DNA of 64,000 bases from Malaya genurostris (GCF_030247185.1 NC_080572.1:175094975-175158974), one strand, 5' to 3'. Positions 1-14,048 are shown, counted from the first letter of the stretch. The notes: generated by a model not told the origin, from the sequence alone. Numbers and translations are program-made.

Positions 1-2882
1 ACAGAGAGTACGACTCCACGACGCGCCAATGCGAGGGCGTCCCAATCCGCCCGCTACGAGATGTCACCCCGCACAGTCAAGATTTGATGTAATTGTGTCA
101 AATTGCACACTGCATCTAGACGACACTAGTGACTATGTCTTTGATTAATTATTTGTTCTTCTTGAGCCTTCGGCATCAGCCCCACGCTCGATGTGATGCC
201 TTGCAAAAGTACGAGAAATAGAAACAGAAATAGAAATAGAAATGAATGCCGACCGTAAATTGAATTTCGAAACAAAATGTGATTGGAATCTTCGGGTAGA
301 CGCGTAGTTCTGCCCGACAGCATGGCTATGCTGAGGAAGTTCTGGTTCCCACGTTTTCCACCACTGACTTGATGTCGAATACAGTTTCTGTTCTGCAGGG
401 GAGGAAACGCAAAGTTAGAACGTCTCGCGGTTATTAATCATTGGGTAATTGTGCAATGTGTTCCTGATATGGGCAAGGGTTATGCTGAAACCGGAAGTTT
501 CCGCTTTCTGTTCATTCAAGTGTGACACCCTTTCGGGACTTGCAACACTCTGCTGCTCAACAGGTTAAACCAAGGGTGCAATTTGATTTATGCCAACGAA
601 GGTTTGGGGAAAAGCGTAAAAAGGTTAATCACACGGAAAAATGAGTCTATGAAGAATACTGTGCACTTCCGGTTTGTTCATTCATGTGAGGAAATTTTCA
701 AAACTACTGAAGTTTTTTAATATGCATTGATTGGTGGGAAAATAAAATGTGCTCCCAAATGCAGCTCTCGCATCAATCCAACGGAGGCATAAGTTGATGA
801 GTTGGAAAATGCTTTGCCGGTCGTGGGTAGAAATTAATGTGTTAATTTATTTCCATCAGGCTCGTAAACAATGAAAACATCGACACTTTTGATGATGGCG
901 AAAAAAGCACACACTGCCATTAGTGGAAGATTTCATAAATTTTCGCCCTCGTACAGACACACACGCACACGCGGCTTGAAACTGACAAGTATCACTTATA
1001 ACTGAATTTAGGTGTTTCTGGTTTGGTTGCAAGTTTCGCTTGCTGCATGTGCACTCCGTACCTACTAATTTTTGCGCACTTTGATACACAAATCCTCACG
1101 GCTAGCTCAAAGATCCCGCTCGTGGGTTGGTTGAGCCGTGCCGGATGAGTGATTACCGCTCCGGGCTCCATTTTGTCTGTGAGTGATGACTCAACGACTG
1201 CAGCGACTAACACGTGGTGCGCTTGCAATTGCGTTTGGTTTGAATACGTTGTTACCCAGCATCGTATCCATAACCAGGGCCGTGTCAATCTCGTTAGATG
1301 AATTTAACAATGCTCTTTTATTAGTATGTATGTATTTCCAGCTCAACCCAGTCACAAACGCCGGAAGGCATCTCGTGTCACATCCTACTAACTCAAGCTT
1401 GGATGGTTCCGGAGTAAGGTGTTGGTTCCTTAGATAGTTATACCGGCATTCGAGTTTTGATACGAGCGAATGCTAGACCAATCCATGTTTGGTAATATTT
1501 CTGTATGCGAATAATACCGTTTTTCTTTCATCCACACCAAAAATAAAACAAGGAAACTGGTTAAAATGCAAATACTTTCGAGAAATAATCGATTTGACTA
1601 CAAATGAATTTTACATTGATAAGAGTGCTTCTAGTATAATATATAATTAAAGTTTATAAAAAGTTGAAACGGGGGCTTTTATAGTTCCTTTTTGAACTTC
1701 ATATTTCATAATTGGAAAAATTCTGTCGTTTGACCCTGATAAAAACTACAAACGAATAATTAGTGAACACACGAACTGCTTAATAACATGTTATCAAGCA
1801 ACGACAAATGCAGTCATTAGAATTAATAGTTAATCTTACAGACACAGGACAAAAGCCGCAATTGTTTTAAATTATCTATTCAGAATAAAGAGGGATTGAT
1901 CCAACTATCAGTAAGATAATATTTTCTTAAAACTCTGCATGTGGGTTTCGACTTTTTAGTAGGTACCAATATTGAAAATCTGAGTTTTATAATCAGCTGT
2001 TAATTTTACATTAAACTTGAGCTTTGAAATTTGAGCACTTGAATTGGATTACCGATCTCAGCTGTGCAAATCTCGGTTCGTGTCCCAAGTAACAATTTTT
2101 GTTACGCTAGCTTATTCGTGACTAGTTTGCAACCAGAAATTTAAGTGTTGTTACTAACATTTAACCATTTGTGTGACTTAAAAAGCGCAGCTTCTACCAG
2201 TTGCTAAGTCGGCTAAAAATAAGTTGTCGTTATGTTGTAATGCCATACTGAAATAAGTTATCTTTCCATAACTTGAAAATAACTTGTTCCCAAGTAAACT
2301 AATTGAAACTTACTCTCCATCGACATTATAAACATTGAATGAATCCAGAATAGTTTTCTATCAGCAATAAAAAGGCAGTGGAGTACTTGAAATCACAAAC
2401 TCGATACAAGGCACAATTTTTACAACGACTTTAAAACTGTTAATGAAGATATAAAAAATAAACAACGAAATAACTCCATCTCTTATTTTATGTTCATGTA
2501 TCACGAGAGTTATAATATCATTATTATTATCATTGATCATATTATTATCATATTATAATTGATAGTGCATAGAAAAAAAATTATTCTGCTTTCATTATTT
2601 TCATCAGAACGATTTACATACACGCTCACGTATTTATAATGATTCTGCAACGAAGAAAACCCTCTTTTTAACTAATAGCTAAAAGCATAGCTGTGATCAA
2701 AGATATGTTAGAATCAAGTAACGATAACTTCCAAATGACAGTTAGTTCAATGATTATGTTATGAAGAAACTTTTCTGTCACCTTGTTTTAACCAGTATAA
2801 CATAAAAAACATATTCATGCTCTCGTTGCTACATAGTTTAGACCAAGTCGTATCAGAACTAGTTGCGGGTTGCTACTTGAGG
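1..2882. other. No recognised gene; AT-rich single-copy-like DNA
   Basis: Only short frames are present (under 100 codons) and none shows a motif I know. A small A-rich repeat of the type AGAAAT lies near 215-245. The part at about 850-1300 is richer in GC than the rest. An ATTATTATC-like AT tract lies at 2515-2570. I see no element ends with target duplications here. Confidence 0.5.
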
Positions 2883-3359
<477 letters not shown>

Positions 3360-4602
3360 AAGACTGTCCCAGAAAGTATGGACGCAAGCAAAAATCGCTG
3401 CCATTTCGCAATTGTTCAGAATTTGTCAATTTTTATGGCTGCGTCCTGTTGTTTACACTCTTCTCTAGGCACTTGTGCATTTGTTTATTCGTGTTCATTA
3501 GTTTGTTTCGAAATGCGTGGACTTTCAGTAGAACAACGTCGAAAAATTGTGTACAAATGGTGCACAGAACGCGGATTGTCACTGAGAAAGATAGCAAAAA
3601 TGGAAGGAGTGAGTGAAAAAGTCATGCAAAATGCAATCAGGAAGTTCGGTGAGCATAACCGAAAACGGGTCGAAAAAAAGGTCCTGCTAACCCTCAGTTG
3701 GATAAATGATACTGGAGGTGTTCGAGCAAAAGAAGGAGGTTTCAGTTCGGGATGTGGCCAACAAGTGGGCACTTCGAAGTCAAATGTTCTTCGTGCTAAA
3801 GAACGTTTGAATCTTCGAACCTATAAGAAGCAGAAACAACCAAAACGTAGTCCGAAACAAGAAGCATCGATCAGGCCGAGGGTTCGAAAGCTGTACAATA
3901 CGATTCTTGCTGTAAATTTATTAAATTTATACGGTGCGAGAAGGGCAAGTGTTAAACTAGTCCGAGACATCGATTGAAGTCGAAAAATTTGGTAAGAAAG
4001 CTATGGTCTGGCAAGCAATTTGTAGCTGCGGTAAGATTTCTAAACCCTTTATCATCACTGCTTCAATGAACAGTGAAATATACATCAAGGAATGTTTACA
4101 AAAACGATTACCCATGATTCGAAGCCACAAGGATCCTGTTGTCTTCTGGCCAGATCTCGCTTCTTGCCACTACTCGAAATCAACGGTAGAATGGTATACT
4201 ACCAAAAATTTCACTTTCGTCCCAAAGGACATCAATCCACTAAATTGCCCATAACTTCGACCGATTGAGGAATTTTGGGCATTAACGAAGGTACATCTTA
4301 GGAAACATGTCTCGGCAGCCGAAACCATTCGACAGATCGAAAAAGATTGGAAAAAAGTGTCAAAACTTATCGCCAAGAAGTCTGTACGGAATTTAATGAG
4401 GAACGTTCGCAAGAAGGTGCTTCTGGCCCCATACAAAGTTGGTGGCCAGGTAGTCTACAATGGCTAAGAAGCAAATGTTGGGAATAATATTCTGTTGTTG
4501 TAGTCTAATATTATCAGTTTATCGAATAAAATTTGAATATCTAACACTTGTGAATTATTTACAGCGAAAACAAAGTGCGTCCATACTTTCTGGGACAGTC
4601 TT
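3360..4602 (+). mobile_element. DD37E (ITmD37E-type) Tc1/mariner transposon, copy 1
   Basis: The left end begins AAGACTGTCCCAGAAAGTA and the right end is its inverted match, each flanked by TA (3358-3359 and 4603-4604). The length of 1243 bp is normal for this superfamily. The paralogous repeat copy at 24181-25966 shows the empty site, with a single TA at 24888-24889, so the boundaries are well supported. The transposase inside is broken. ITmD37E elements are known from mosquitoes; the family call rests on the DD37E spacing and on the related copy at 52996. Confidence 0.9.
3513..4467 (+). pseudogene. DD37E transposase, inactivated
   Basis: The ATG before the sequence MRGLSVEQRRK is the likely start. 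The N-terminal helix-turn-helix part (WCTERGLSLRKIAK, then EGVSEKVMQNAIRKFG) reads in frame and is followed by frame changes. Compared with the copy at 53140, the segment with the first catalytic aspartate (motif MDDETYVK) is deleted near 3915. The second motif FWPDLASCHY is present. A TAA replaces Gln just before LRPIEEFW, at about 4252. From the D of WPD to the first E of IEE there are 37 residues, the DD37E signature. It cannot make an active enzyme. Confidence 0.9.
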
Positions 4603-6885
4603 TATATTGATTTAAACTACTTACAGCAATTTTCTCGTTGATGACTCAACCGTTTCCTACAAACTCAGATTTATATGAAAAGTCGTATGCCCCTAAACAA
4701 GGTTCCTGATTTACGTTTGTATCCGACTTCTGATTCACAGGATGGTTGTGTTAAACGAAATTAAAATAATGTACCTTATTTTTCTCGTAGATGGCTGAAC
4801 CGATTTAAAATTCAAATAAAATCTAAGAACCATCTAAGATTCATAAGAAACGTCCTAAGATCCTATTAAACATCTTGGTTTTTAGTCAGATGCAACTTCC
4901 AGTTTAGGTGATTAGTATAAAAATATCAAGGTTGCCAATTTGGATAATCGATAATCAAATAAATTTACTTCAGTTTTAGCGGTATTCAGTTTTCGTTTCG
5001 GAAGATCCCCAAAATTATAACTTGTACTACGATTTCTCAAAGATGTCTACACTGATTTCCAAACATTTTGAAACAAATGTAAACTATACTATCTGACTTC
5101 GGCTACACCGATGTTCGAATTCCGAATCCAGTATCGAATCTTTTCTCAAACCTCAATCTTTTTCTGAAAAAAGACCAAATCGAATTTCAAAAACAAATTT
5201 ATCCAATTTATGAATTTTATCCAATTCTGACTTCCGATTCTGGAATTACAGGATAATGAGTTTTTAAATAGAAGCTAACAATCCAAAAAAGCTTTAAAGT
5301 TGGACTCAAAACTATTGCAATTTATTCGTCATATTAATTAATGACCAAACGAATCGTTTCGGGTTATGTTGGTTCCTGAATACCGTAAATTCTAAAGTGG
5401 AACTTACTTCGACATCTCATGGAATATTCAATCGATTGTCTCACGTTCAGATTCAAATTCCATCCGATTTACAGTTCCGACATTACAGGGATTTTAATAA
5501 GTGATTAAAATCTCAAATTTCCTCTATTTTCAATTTCAGTATTTTCAATTTCAAAACCATTTTATATTTATATTGATTTATACTGCTTGCAACGATAATT
5601 GCTGGAAGAACACAACTTCTTACACCCTTCCGAAGAAGTTCGTCGAGATAAGCAAATTTGTGTGTGAAAAATAATTTCATTAATTTTAGATATAGCTTAA
5701 CTGATTTCTACAAACTTAGACTCATAAGAACAGTCTCATTCTACCATATAAGGTCTCTGAATTTCATTTTAATCGGAATTCTGGTTCCAGAACTACATGA
5801 TGATATATGTAATGCAAGTCAATTAAAATAATGTTACTTATTTTGCTAGTAGATGGCGAATCCGATTTCGTCCTCCTAATATTCAAATGAAAGGTCTTAA
5901 GGTGCCATGAAAACATATTGTTTTTCAATCAGATCTGACTTCCGGTTCAAGAGATAAATAGTGATAAATGTAAAAATTTTACTTACATTTATCGGGTTCA
6001 CTGATTTTGAAAGTCGACGACCAAATAAACTTATTTCAGTTTTACCTGTATTCGGTTTTCGATCCCGGAAGATACCCAATAATTTTATGTGGAACGCACT
6101 ACGATTTCTCTAAGATGGCTACACTAATTTTCCAAAATTTTGAATGTAATGAAATGATTAACAATCCATTAGGGGAATTTAACTGATTTCAGCTACACCG
6201 ATTTCCATTTCCGAAAGTATCGGGAATAGAGAACCTAAAATAAGACCAAAACGAATTTAATAAACGAACATTCGAATTAAAATAAACTTCTGGTCCCATA
6301 CAAAGTTGGTGGATTCCGGCTTCCAATTACATAAAATTACAGGGTGATGAGACAAATGTAAACTATACAGCTACTCAGGTGAATTTAACTGACTTAGGCT
6401 ACACCGATGTTCGAATTCCGGTTCCGGTATCGAATCGTTTCTTAAGCCTCAATTGTTTTCTGAAAAAAGGCCAAATCGAATTTCAAAAACAAAAATTAAA
6501 ATTAAAATAAGCGTATGGTCCCATACAAAATGCATGAATTTTATCCAATTCTGACTCCCGACTCTGGAATTACAGGATGATGAGTTTTTAAATAAAAACT
6601 AACAATCCAAAAAATCTTCAAAGCTGGGCTCAAAACTATTTCATACTAGTTTATGGACATATGAACTATTTATGGTTAAGCTGGTGTACCGTTTCTGGAA
6701 GTACCATAAATAATGACAAAATCTTTAACGATGGATTCACTTGTACATCTCATGGAATCGATTTGCCTTATCGATTGTCACAATAGTCTTTCAGTTCCAA
6801 AAATTTATTTGCAAAAAAACGACGGTTTTTTCAAATAATTTTCTGAAAACTAAACACAACCAAGAATATTCATCCCTCAACGGAA
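4603..6885 (+). repeat. Dispersed repeat family R, copy A, right part
   Basis: The repeat resumes with TATTGATTTAAACT, exactly as at 24890. It holds iterated modules containing a gaaccgatt phrase followed by a cttccggttc-type phrase. Part of it looks duplicated: the block with the phrase GGCTACACCGATGTTCGAAT occurs near 5100 and again near 6400. The end near 6880 is uncertain. There are no coding frames of interest. Confidence 0.7.
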
Positions 6886-6899
6886 AAATTTTCAACACT

Positions 6900-7020
6900 A
6901 AGTTCCATGAACAATAGCGTACTTATTATTTAAAAGTGCAAATAACAGCCATCTTTCAAATATTTGCACCTACCCCACCTCACATAACCGCCCCTTGAAT
7001 GACTCCTGCGCACGGGCCTG
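6900..7020 (+). mobile_element. Truncated copy of the CAGGCCC-type hAT element
   Basis: The right end CCTGCGCACGGGCCTG and the internal phrase GTACTTATTAT followed by AAAGTGCAAATAAC are shared with the complete element at 12897-13207. The left end is missing, so this is a fragment. No target duplication can be defined. Confidence 0.6.
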
Positions 7021-7659
7021 AAGATTTAAATTTCATTTGCTGCTGGTCTTACTTTTCAGTGCTTGAAATCAATACAAATAGAATTTGGTCTTGTAGGCCA
7101 AGTCTTAGGCTTTGTTAAATCGTATTTGTCCATTACGTACACTCTATTGATCACTACACTGTAATGTCTTTGTTTCTGTCATCTCGACCGTAAGGAATTT
7201 TCGACTGTGTCGGATGAGATGCGACCACGAACTGCCCAAAAGTTGGTGGTTCGACAGATAAAATTACGGGTATAAATAAGAGCAACATGTTTGATTCTGA
7301 AGGAAGCTATTTTGGCGAGGAACTGAGATCGAAACGCAAAATATCTTAACATGCGAGCATGGGTAGGGAATGCCGTATCTACACATAGCCGGAAAAGCAG
7401 TCATAACCACGCACAAAGCGATAAATCTGCTTACTGCCACAAAAAAACTTTTTTTACTTCACTGAATCAGCAGACTCACGAGTAGCAACCTTTAGAGTTA
7501 CCTACCGAAAACATGTAGTAAATACTATAGTTTGTAGATTGTTCGAAAGTTTTTGTGTAGTAAAGTCTTTTCTTTTGACAGGAACATGATCCACATGTAA
7601 CATTTACTACTGAAATTCAAGCTTGCTACATTTTATTCATACGGCCCATTGAGTTACTA

Positions 7660-9071
7660 GGGTAAGGGCTCCCTATTTCAACTCATTTGTAAGGACGTTG
7701 CCTTCAAACCCCGATTTAGACACTAAAATCACTGTAACTATATCATATTACTGCTTCATTCGCCTTGCTCCACGTTGAGAATTGATTCACATTTCTTGAA
7801 AATTTAACTAATATTCATAAAACAGCTAAAACACTTATGATGTGTTCACTACTCTGCTCCTAATTCCATCTCAATGGATTTTTATCCATACTATCGTTGA
7901 TCTTTTATTCATCCTATAAATTAGCAATGGCGACAGCAATCAAAACAAAATATTCCACTATTACACTCTCAAGTTAAAAATGCCGGAATTCTTTCTAAAA
8001 ACGGCCTAATGCAAGCTATGAGACAACACACAATATTCTTAGAATCAGTTTGAAATCATTTCAACGTCTAAAAATTTTTCGGTCGTTTCCGTAACCTTTC
8101 GTTTTGAATTTAAAACTTTACTGAAAAGTAAATTTGGTGAACTTTAAATAAAAACAAAACTGTGATTGTTACTATTTATTCATTAGCCCTTCTTAAAACA
8201 GTGTAGAGCCAGAGATGCCATTTAAACAGATTTATTTGTATTGTATAGATTTTTGCGTTCGCATACTGATTTAAATCAAAGTGCAGATTTTATACAGATT
8301 TCTTAAATTTAATACAGATTTGTACAGGTTCATAGAAAGTGTGAAGTAAAAAATTAGACATCATTTCATTAGTGGAAACAGATAGAGCAGATATCGACTT
8401 TCTATGCAACGGAATACATATTTTCTATGAAAATATCTGGCATCTCTGTGCACAGTCGATGAAACACACACACTTTACTGCGTTATGTTGACGTATAGCG
8501 GAATGAAACCAGTGCTACTAGATTTGCCACAATGGTTATTTCATTAACATTTTGAGAAAACTTGGCAACTTTGCGAAACCAAATGAGATGAAAACAAAGC
8601 GCAATCAAGTGAACTGAGTGAAAAACTTTCATCTCATATTTTTAAAGACTTTTATTGCTTGTCGGGTAGTTTTTGAAGTTTTAAATCGTTAATTAAACAA
8701 GTGGGAAGTGAACATTACTAATTATGAAGTCATCCAGCATTCAATGGTAGTCTAATTGTGCGAAAAAGTGATCATGTTTTGAGACGAATCGATTAGTAGA
8801 TAATCAGAAACATGACGAACTGTAAATCTTGAGACGAAAATGTGTCCTAAATTGAAAAGTGAGTTTATTTTAAATGAAAAAAAAAAACGATAAACGAAGA
8901 ACTTAAAACCATTTCTTTCAATAGGAAAGTGTAACAATAGCTTCTATAATCATTTCAAAACATTTCACAGTTTGGTTCAGGTAGGTTGTAAAATATTATT
9001 CATGTTCAAAGTAATGAGGTGAAGGGATGAGATGGAAATAGGAGCTCAGATGAAATAGGGAGCCGTTACCC
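7660..9071. mobile_element. Non-autonomous TIR element of 1.4 kb with TA duplication
   Basis: The left end GGGTAAGGGCTCCC and the right end GGGAGCCGTTACCC are inverted repeats, which extend through CTATTTCA. TA flanks both ends (7658-7659 and 9072-9073). A subterminal inverted match, GCTCCTAATTCCATCTC, lies further in on the left at about 7857 and directly next to the terminal repeat on the right, so something may have been inserted into the left arm. No transposase is encoded. A smaller MITE (8210-8448) lies inside. The superfamily is not clear; the TA duplication fits Tc1/mariner. Confidence 0.65.
8210..8448. mobile_element. Short TIR element, CAGAGATGCCA ends
   Basis: The ends CAGAGATGCCA and TGGCATCTCTG are inverted copies. 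The inside repeats CAGATTT several times, much as the element at 32436-32691 repeats AAATCTGTG. That second element has a clear 8-bp duplication, so both are probably hAT-type MITEs. Here the flanks (TGTAGAGC and TGCACAGT) match only in part, so the insertion is old or the edge is misplaced. Confidence 0.6.
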
Positions 9072-9354
9072 TATTTCTTTTCTAATATATTCTAACTACT
9101 TTTATCTCCGCTATTGGTCGACCGTTAGTTCTGAGCTGAAACGATAGTCTTTATTTGCATTCTCTTCGACTTATACTTCACTGATATATCATTTCATCCA
9201 CTAGGTAACAACATAGCCTCGTAAAATAAGCTGGATGAACATCGTTTGGCAGCTATAAGTGGTTTGCTCACATATTCAGTCTATATTATTTCATTCTATT
9301 CCACAATATTCCATATCATTCCAGAGTATTCCAAACCAATATAAACGTCAAAGA

Positions 9355-10283
9355 TAGGGATGGGCAAAACCGTTCATTTGAAAGAACCGTTCAGAACTTG
9401 ATAGTTCTACTAAAAGAACTAGTTCTGTTGAACTGCTCTTACGTTCTTCTGAAATTTAGTATGTTGTGTTGTAACGATGATCTTGGCGGAGTGCACACTG
9501 ATATCATCATGCTTTCGGCTGATTTACCAATAAGAGTTGCTTAGGAAATGGAATTGATACAATTCCAACTCAAATTGAACATTTCAACATAATGATAGCC
9601 ACCATTGTCGGTCCATCCCATCTCCATCGTTCACAAGGACGGATAAGGAAGAGAGGAAATGTTGATGCTTCACATACTTTCCGGAAGGACGACGACTCAT
9701 CATTCTCTTCCATAGGTGTCGTGGGGTTGGAGATATGGATAGGTAAGGGGTCTAGGATTCGCTCTAAGCTAGCGATGGGGCCATGTATAAATTTTTGCCA
9801 CCTATTATATATTCAAACTTCAAGTTCAAATATATAATAGTGAAAAATAATGAAACGATCTCATCGATATCCAACATGCTATATGGTAGTGCTTGTGTAT
9901 AAGTATTGTACATTTTGTGCAATTTTGTATGTTACTCCGAAAACATATAAAAAATATAGAGAAAGGCAAAAAGTAGAAATTTGAAACGGCTTTAATTGCT
10001 TCGCGGAAATTTGTATTTGAATGGACGATGACAGTCACAGAATCTCAGGGTGAATACTTGCTTTACAACAGTTAGTATAAATTTGGAATTTCCCTTGAAA
10101 AAGGCCATTAAAAACGGCCGTTTGCCTAGTGATTTGTGACTGAGAAAGCTGTCAATATCGGTATGAAAACTCATCTTCCAGTCGTTACAACCATCATTAA
10201 TAAAGAACTCTTGTACACTCATTGTTCTAGAAGAACTAGTTTTTTTTATTCGACCGTTCGCGAACTGATTGCCCATCTCTCTA
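9355..10283. mobile_element. hAT-type non-autonomous element, 929 bp
   Basis: The ends are TAGGGATGGGCAA and TTGCCCATCTCTCTA, nearly inverted repeats. The flanking 8-bp sequence GTCAAAGA is identical on both sides (9347-9354 and 10284-10291), which is the hAT signature. Subterminal sequence repeats a GTTC/GAAC motif at both ends, around 9380-9450 and 10225-10262. The inside carries no transposase frame. Confidence 0.85.
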
Positions 10284-10291
10284 GTCAAAGA

Positions 10292-12888
10292 TGAACTTGA
10301 TTTACCGTTCATCTGTTGGCATCGTGTGAAACCCAATTGGGATACGTTCATTTCACTTAATTTTCACTTCATACTGGTAATAAGGGCCGATAGTATGAAA
10401 CTGAGACAAAAAAAGAGCTCAGTTAAGCCCTATCGGTCTCTCCTACCCCGAATGTTGTAGTGTAATGCAATCAACATCTTATTCATCTTATTCATTAAAT
10501 TCAGTAATGAAGCTTAAAGTTTTTGTAATACCGTCAAGCCCAACAACCATGGGAGGGAGAGTAAAATTTAAAGAAAACATATCTAGATCTACATTATGGA
10601 GTGGAATATGAAACACTTATAATTCAGCTATCGGAAATTATTTGTATACAATATATTTATTAAGGCACACTCCTTTATCTCTAAGATGCCGAGGATATTT
10701 TCCAGTTTATTTTTCGCTATTTAGGACCTTTATCCAATAAAAAACCAAGATACAAGCCGACCACCAGCTGGAGGTAGAGTTTCCCACAGTTGCTATGAGT
10801 AACATATGACAATGTGACCCAAATGCAACAACCCAATGCGTTCGTTATCCTAGAGCTAAGGCTATTGTTGAATAAAAAAAACTAATTCGGTCGATTATGC
10901 CAATTTCACACTTCACATAAGTTCGTTTGTAATGTGACCAAAAAGGTTCAGTAACATTTGATTCCATGCCAAACGTTTGTAGCCGAACTTACCTGCATTA
11001 CCCAAAAGCTTGTCGACGGCACAATCTGATCACCTATTGTATCCATAAAAGTCGAACCGCAGCCAGTATTTAAGTTCGCTTTCGCTAGGTGTCTTTATTT
11101 TCGAAAAACCGAAGAACAATGTAAATCCTTTTTCGAACACAATTGTTCTCACTACCTGCACTATTCACTTGGGAACACGGATACGTGTTCAACAGGCCCG
11201 ATCAAATCCTCGTTTGTTTTCAGTTTGCTTTTCCTTGAATCTTCAACGTTTGGAACGATTATCGTACACTATTTTCATTATCATCCACTAGACTCCCACG
11301 TGCTCGCTATCTGACTCCATTCATCATTCGTGCGTTAAACTACACAATTCAAATTCGAGCCTTTGCTGTTTCTCCTTCTTTCCGAACGAACTTCTAAAAA
11401 GTATTATCATCAATCACCGGCTTGTTTCCCTGTTCAATGCACAATTTCGACGGTATCACACAATGGTTCCGATGCCGAATATCATGCTACTTCTCATCAG
11501 CATGCGCATACTCACTTTTTAAATCATGGTTTGAAAATTGCCGGAACAAAATCGATGAATCGATTCGCACCTCGTGCATGGAAGGCACATTACCCACTTC
11601 AACAGTCGTATGAAACTTGGCTCACTGCGCATCCAAATTGATTGCACTCGCGGGTTTAACCACGTTGAAACTAGAATCGCTGCCGAAAATGGTTCTTCCT
11701 TTCGAACGCTATCACCACCGTCTGTCACGGAACCGATCGCGAGCCTGGATGCGTAGGAGGATGCGAGTAACAACTCCCTCGTTGCAGCAGCAGTAGAGAA
11801 GCGCGCGAGACTTAAATGCGACTGCAATGCACAAACCTCATCGCAGGGGAAGAAAACTGTGCCAGCGAGTCTATGCTGAAAGCCTAGTTCAACGCGGAAC
11901 TATCCGTACACTTATCCCACAGACACGTATTAACTCACCGATAGTCAACACGACACTGAGTCCCTGTTAGCCGCCGCACTCAGTCTGTAAGCCCGTGCCG
12001 AACGCGATGAACATCGATTCAGTAAAAGTGAACGTTCCGTCGGCGGCGACGGCGGCTAAAAGTGCGCTAACAAAAAGAGACCCCCTGAGCTTACCTGTTC
12101 AACGTGTACCGTTCGAGGTGTCTCTTTCTTTTGCGGCTTTCGTGGGTGAGCTCATTCCGTTTCGCTGTTCACGGCTGCATCATGGGCTGAAGTGAGACAG
12201 TTCTAGTTCCAACCGAAGTATCATTTATTATGTTCTGCTACCAGCCAACGCCGGGAATATCGCATTCGATGCTACGGTTCTTCTTTCACGAAGGTGTTAT
12301 CAAATGCTCGCGACATCTATTTGATAGTCTAATAACCTCATTCCATCTCGCTTGTCATTCATTTTGTAGATTAACATGTTGTGTGATATGGCGATGCGTG
12401 CCATTGAATGGGAATTCGTCTGACGCAAAAATCGGCAGATGAAATATAAAACTATTTGTCACAAAATTCAGTCATTCTCGTAAACTCCAGCCATCCGACG
12501 AATCCCGCTTCCGTGAATTTTGTCCTTCAAGGAATTTTTTTTTTGCATTGAACATGCGAGAACATCGCGGTAACATTGTTTGTATAAGGATTGTTGATAT
12601 ATAATTTAATAGGATAGAATTGGTTTCCGAGTTGAGTTTTAAATTCGGAGTAGTTCTACTTGGCAAAACTTTAACCCCGTTTAGAAAAAAGTAACAGATT
12701 ATAGTCCCATCCCGATCAGAAAACCATATCGTTTTGATGTCTATAACTAAAACACATATAATTAACCCTAGAGCTCTCTCGAGAATTTTTCTATACGTAA
12801 ACGCTCTATGAGGTACATTCCCACCCGAAAATTGAAATCAACAACCTAAAACAACTAAATTTCAATGTATTTACAAATAAACGGTACA
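10292..12888. other. Low-repeat stretch without a recognised gene
   Basis: No element ends and no recognised protein are seen. The part from about 11150 to 12200 is richer in GC and CpG than its surroundings. On the minus strand a good splice-donor consensus, CAG followed by GTAAGC, lies at 12095/12094, downstream of a short ATG frame (about 18 codons, from MSSPTKAAK). This could be a 5' untranslated exon of a host gene, but nothing else supports that. It is the most gene-like non-repeat segment in the left half. Confidence 0.3.
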
Positions 12889-12896
12889 GTTTCATT

Positions 12897-13207
12897 CAGG
12901 CCCGTGCGCAGGGGGGAAGGTTTGGGGGTTTTGGGGGTTTTAACCCCCCCCCCCCCATGAAGATTTTTTTTTTAAATTAAATTTCATGTACAATGGAGTA
13001 CTTATTATATTAAAGTGCAAATAACTTGACAATTCATATTTTTTATCAATTTATAAACTGACATAATTTGATCCCCCCCCCCGCCCTTTTATGATTTCTG
13101 CGCACGAGCCGGTCAGAATTCGTTTTACATTTTTGGACACCCCCCATCTCCCCTTGAAACAACCACCCCCCCCCCCCCCCCATGTATGATTCCTGCGCAC
13201 GGGCCTG
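12897..13207. mobile_element. hAT-type MITE with poly-C/poly-G tracts, 311 bp
   Basis: The ends CAGGCCCGTGCGCAGG and CCTGCGCACGGGCCTG form a perfect inverted repeat. The 8-bp duplication GTTTCATT lies at 12889-12896 and 13208-13215. Runs of 9 to about 16 C or G lie next to the ends and inside. A degenerate third end-like sequence (CTGCGCACGAGCC) at about 13098-13110 suggests an internal duplication. A truncated relative lies at 6900-7020. Confidence 0.9.
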
Positions 13208-13215
13208 GTTTCATT

Positions 13216-14045
13216 TAAAAACCTATCGCAAAGAAGCCTCTATAATAATTTTTGAGTTCTATAATTTTTTTCTTCGAAATATAGGACTTTTTTTAAAACA
13301 AGTCCATAAATACGTCAAAATTCACCTGTAATCTTCATGTTTATTTAAATCCAGCAATTCATGATCGATTTTGAAAATTTAGGTTGCATTGTGGAAGTTT
13401 TGAAATGGTTTTGTTGATGAATGGTAATTTTTTTCCTAACCTGTATATTTATTGCAATGCATTTGTGAGTAACAATTGCAGGTATTTATTAACTCCATGT
13501 ATTGGTTGAGCCATTGTATATTATTTGTGCAAAAGATAGTAAGGTGAACTACAGAAGATGAGAAATCATGTGTTGCAAAATATTGAACATTGGTATTGCA
13601 TGGTATACGAATTATAACATATTCTAGTACAACTAATGTGTTTTGTCTCTTTTATTCGTGAAACTAAAAATACCGACATCACTTCACTCGCACTTGTCAC
13701 TACTTTATTGATAGCCATTGCTATTATTCAACAATGTTTTAACTAACAATATCGTCTACAATTTTGTTCGCTTACTTTGTTTTGACATTCTGATAACAAA
13801 AAAAGTTCTAATCAAATTTCCGTATATTTCGCTTCTAACAAAACACTAACGTAAGTGCTCTCGTAGGGTACATTTCTACCCCATGGTAAACTTTAAAAGA
13901 TAATAGGTCAGCCGGTTAAGTGGAGTAAAAATAATGCACTAGAATAAACGAAAGACTAAACATTAGATTGAGTTATAGTTATAGTAAACCGTAATAACCA
14001 AATAATTTAGATGGCCCATACGCATTGTCCAATTTTGGCAATCTC
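13216..14045. other. Unannotated AT-rich DNA
   Basis: No gene, no clear element ends and no strong tandem repeats were found in this stretch. Confidence 0.4.
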
Positions 14046-14048
14046 TCT

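Noticed and set aside
2080..2310. Element with CCCAAGTAAC ends
   Set aside because: The phrase CCCAAGTAA occurs at both sides in direct orientation, but no inverted ends or target duplication could be fixed.
11363..11827. Overlapping 60-100-codon frames on both strands
   Set aside because: No frame stands out and the strands contradict each other. The GC-rich patch alone does not support a protein.
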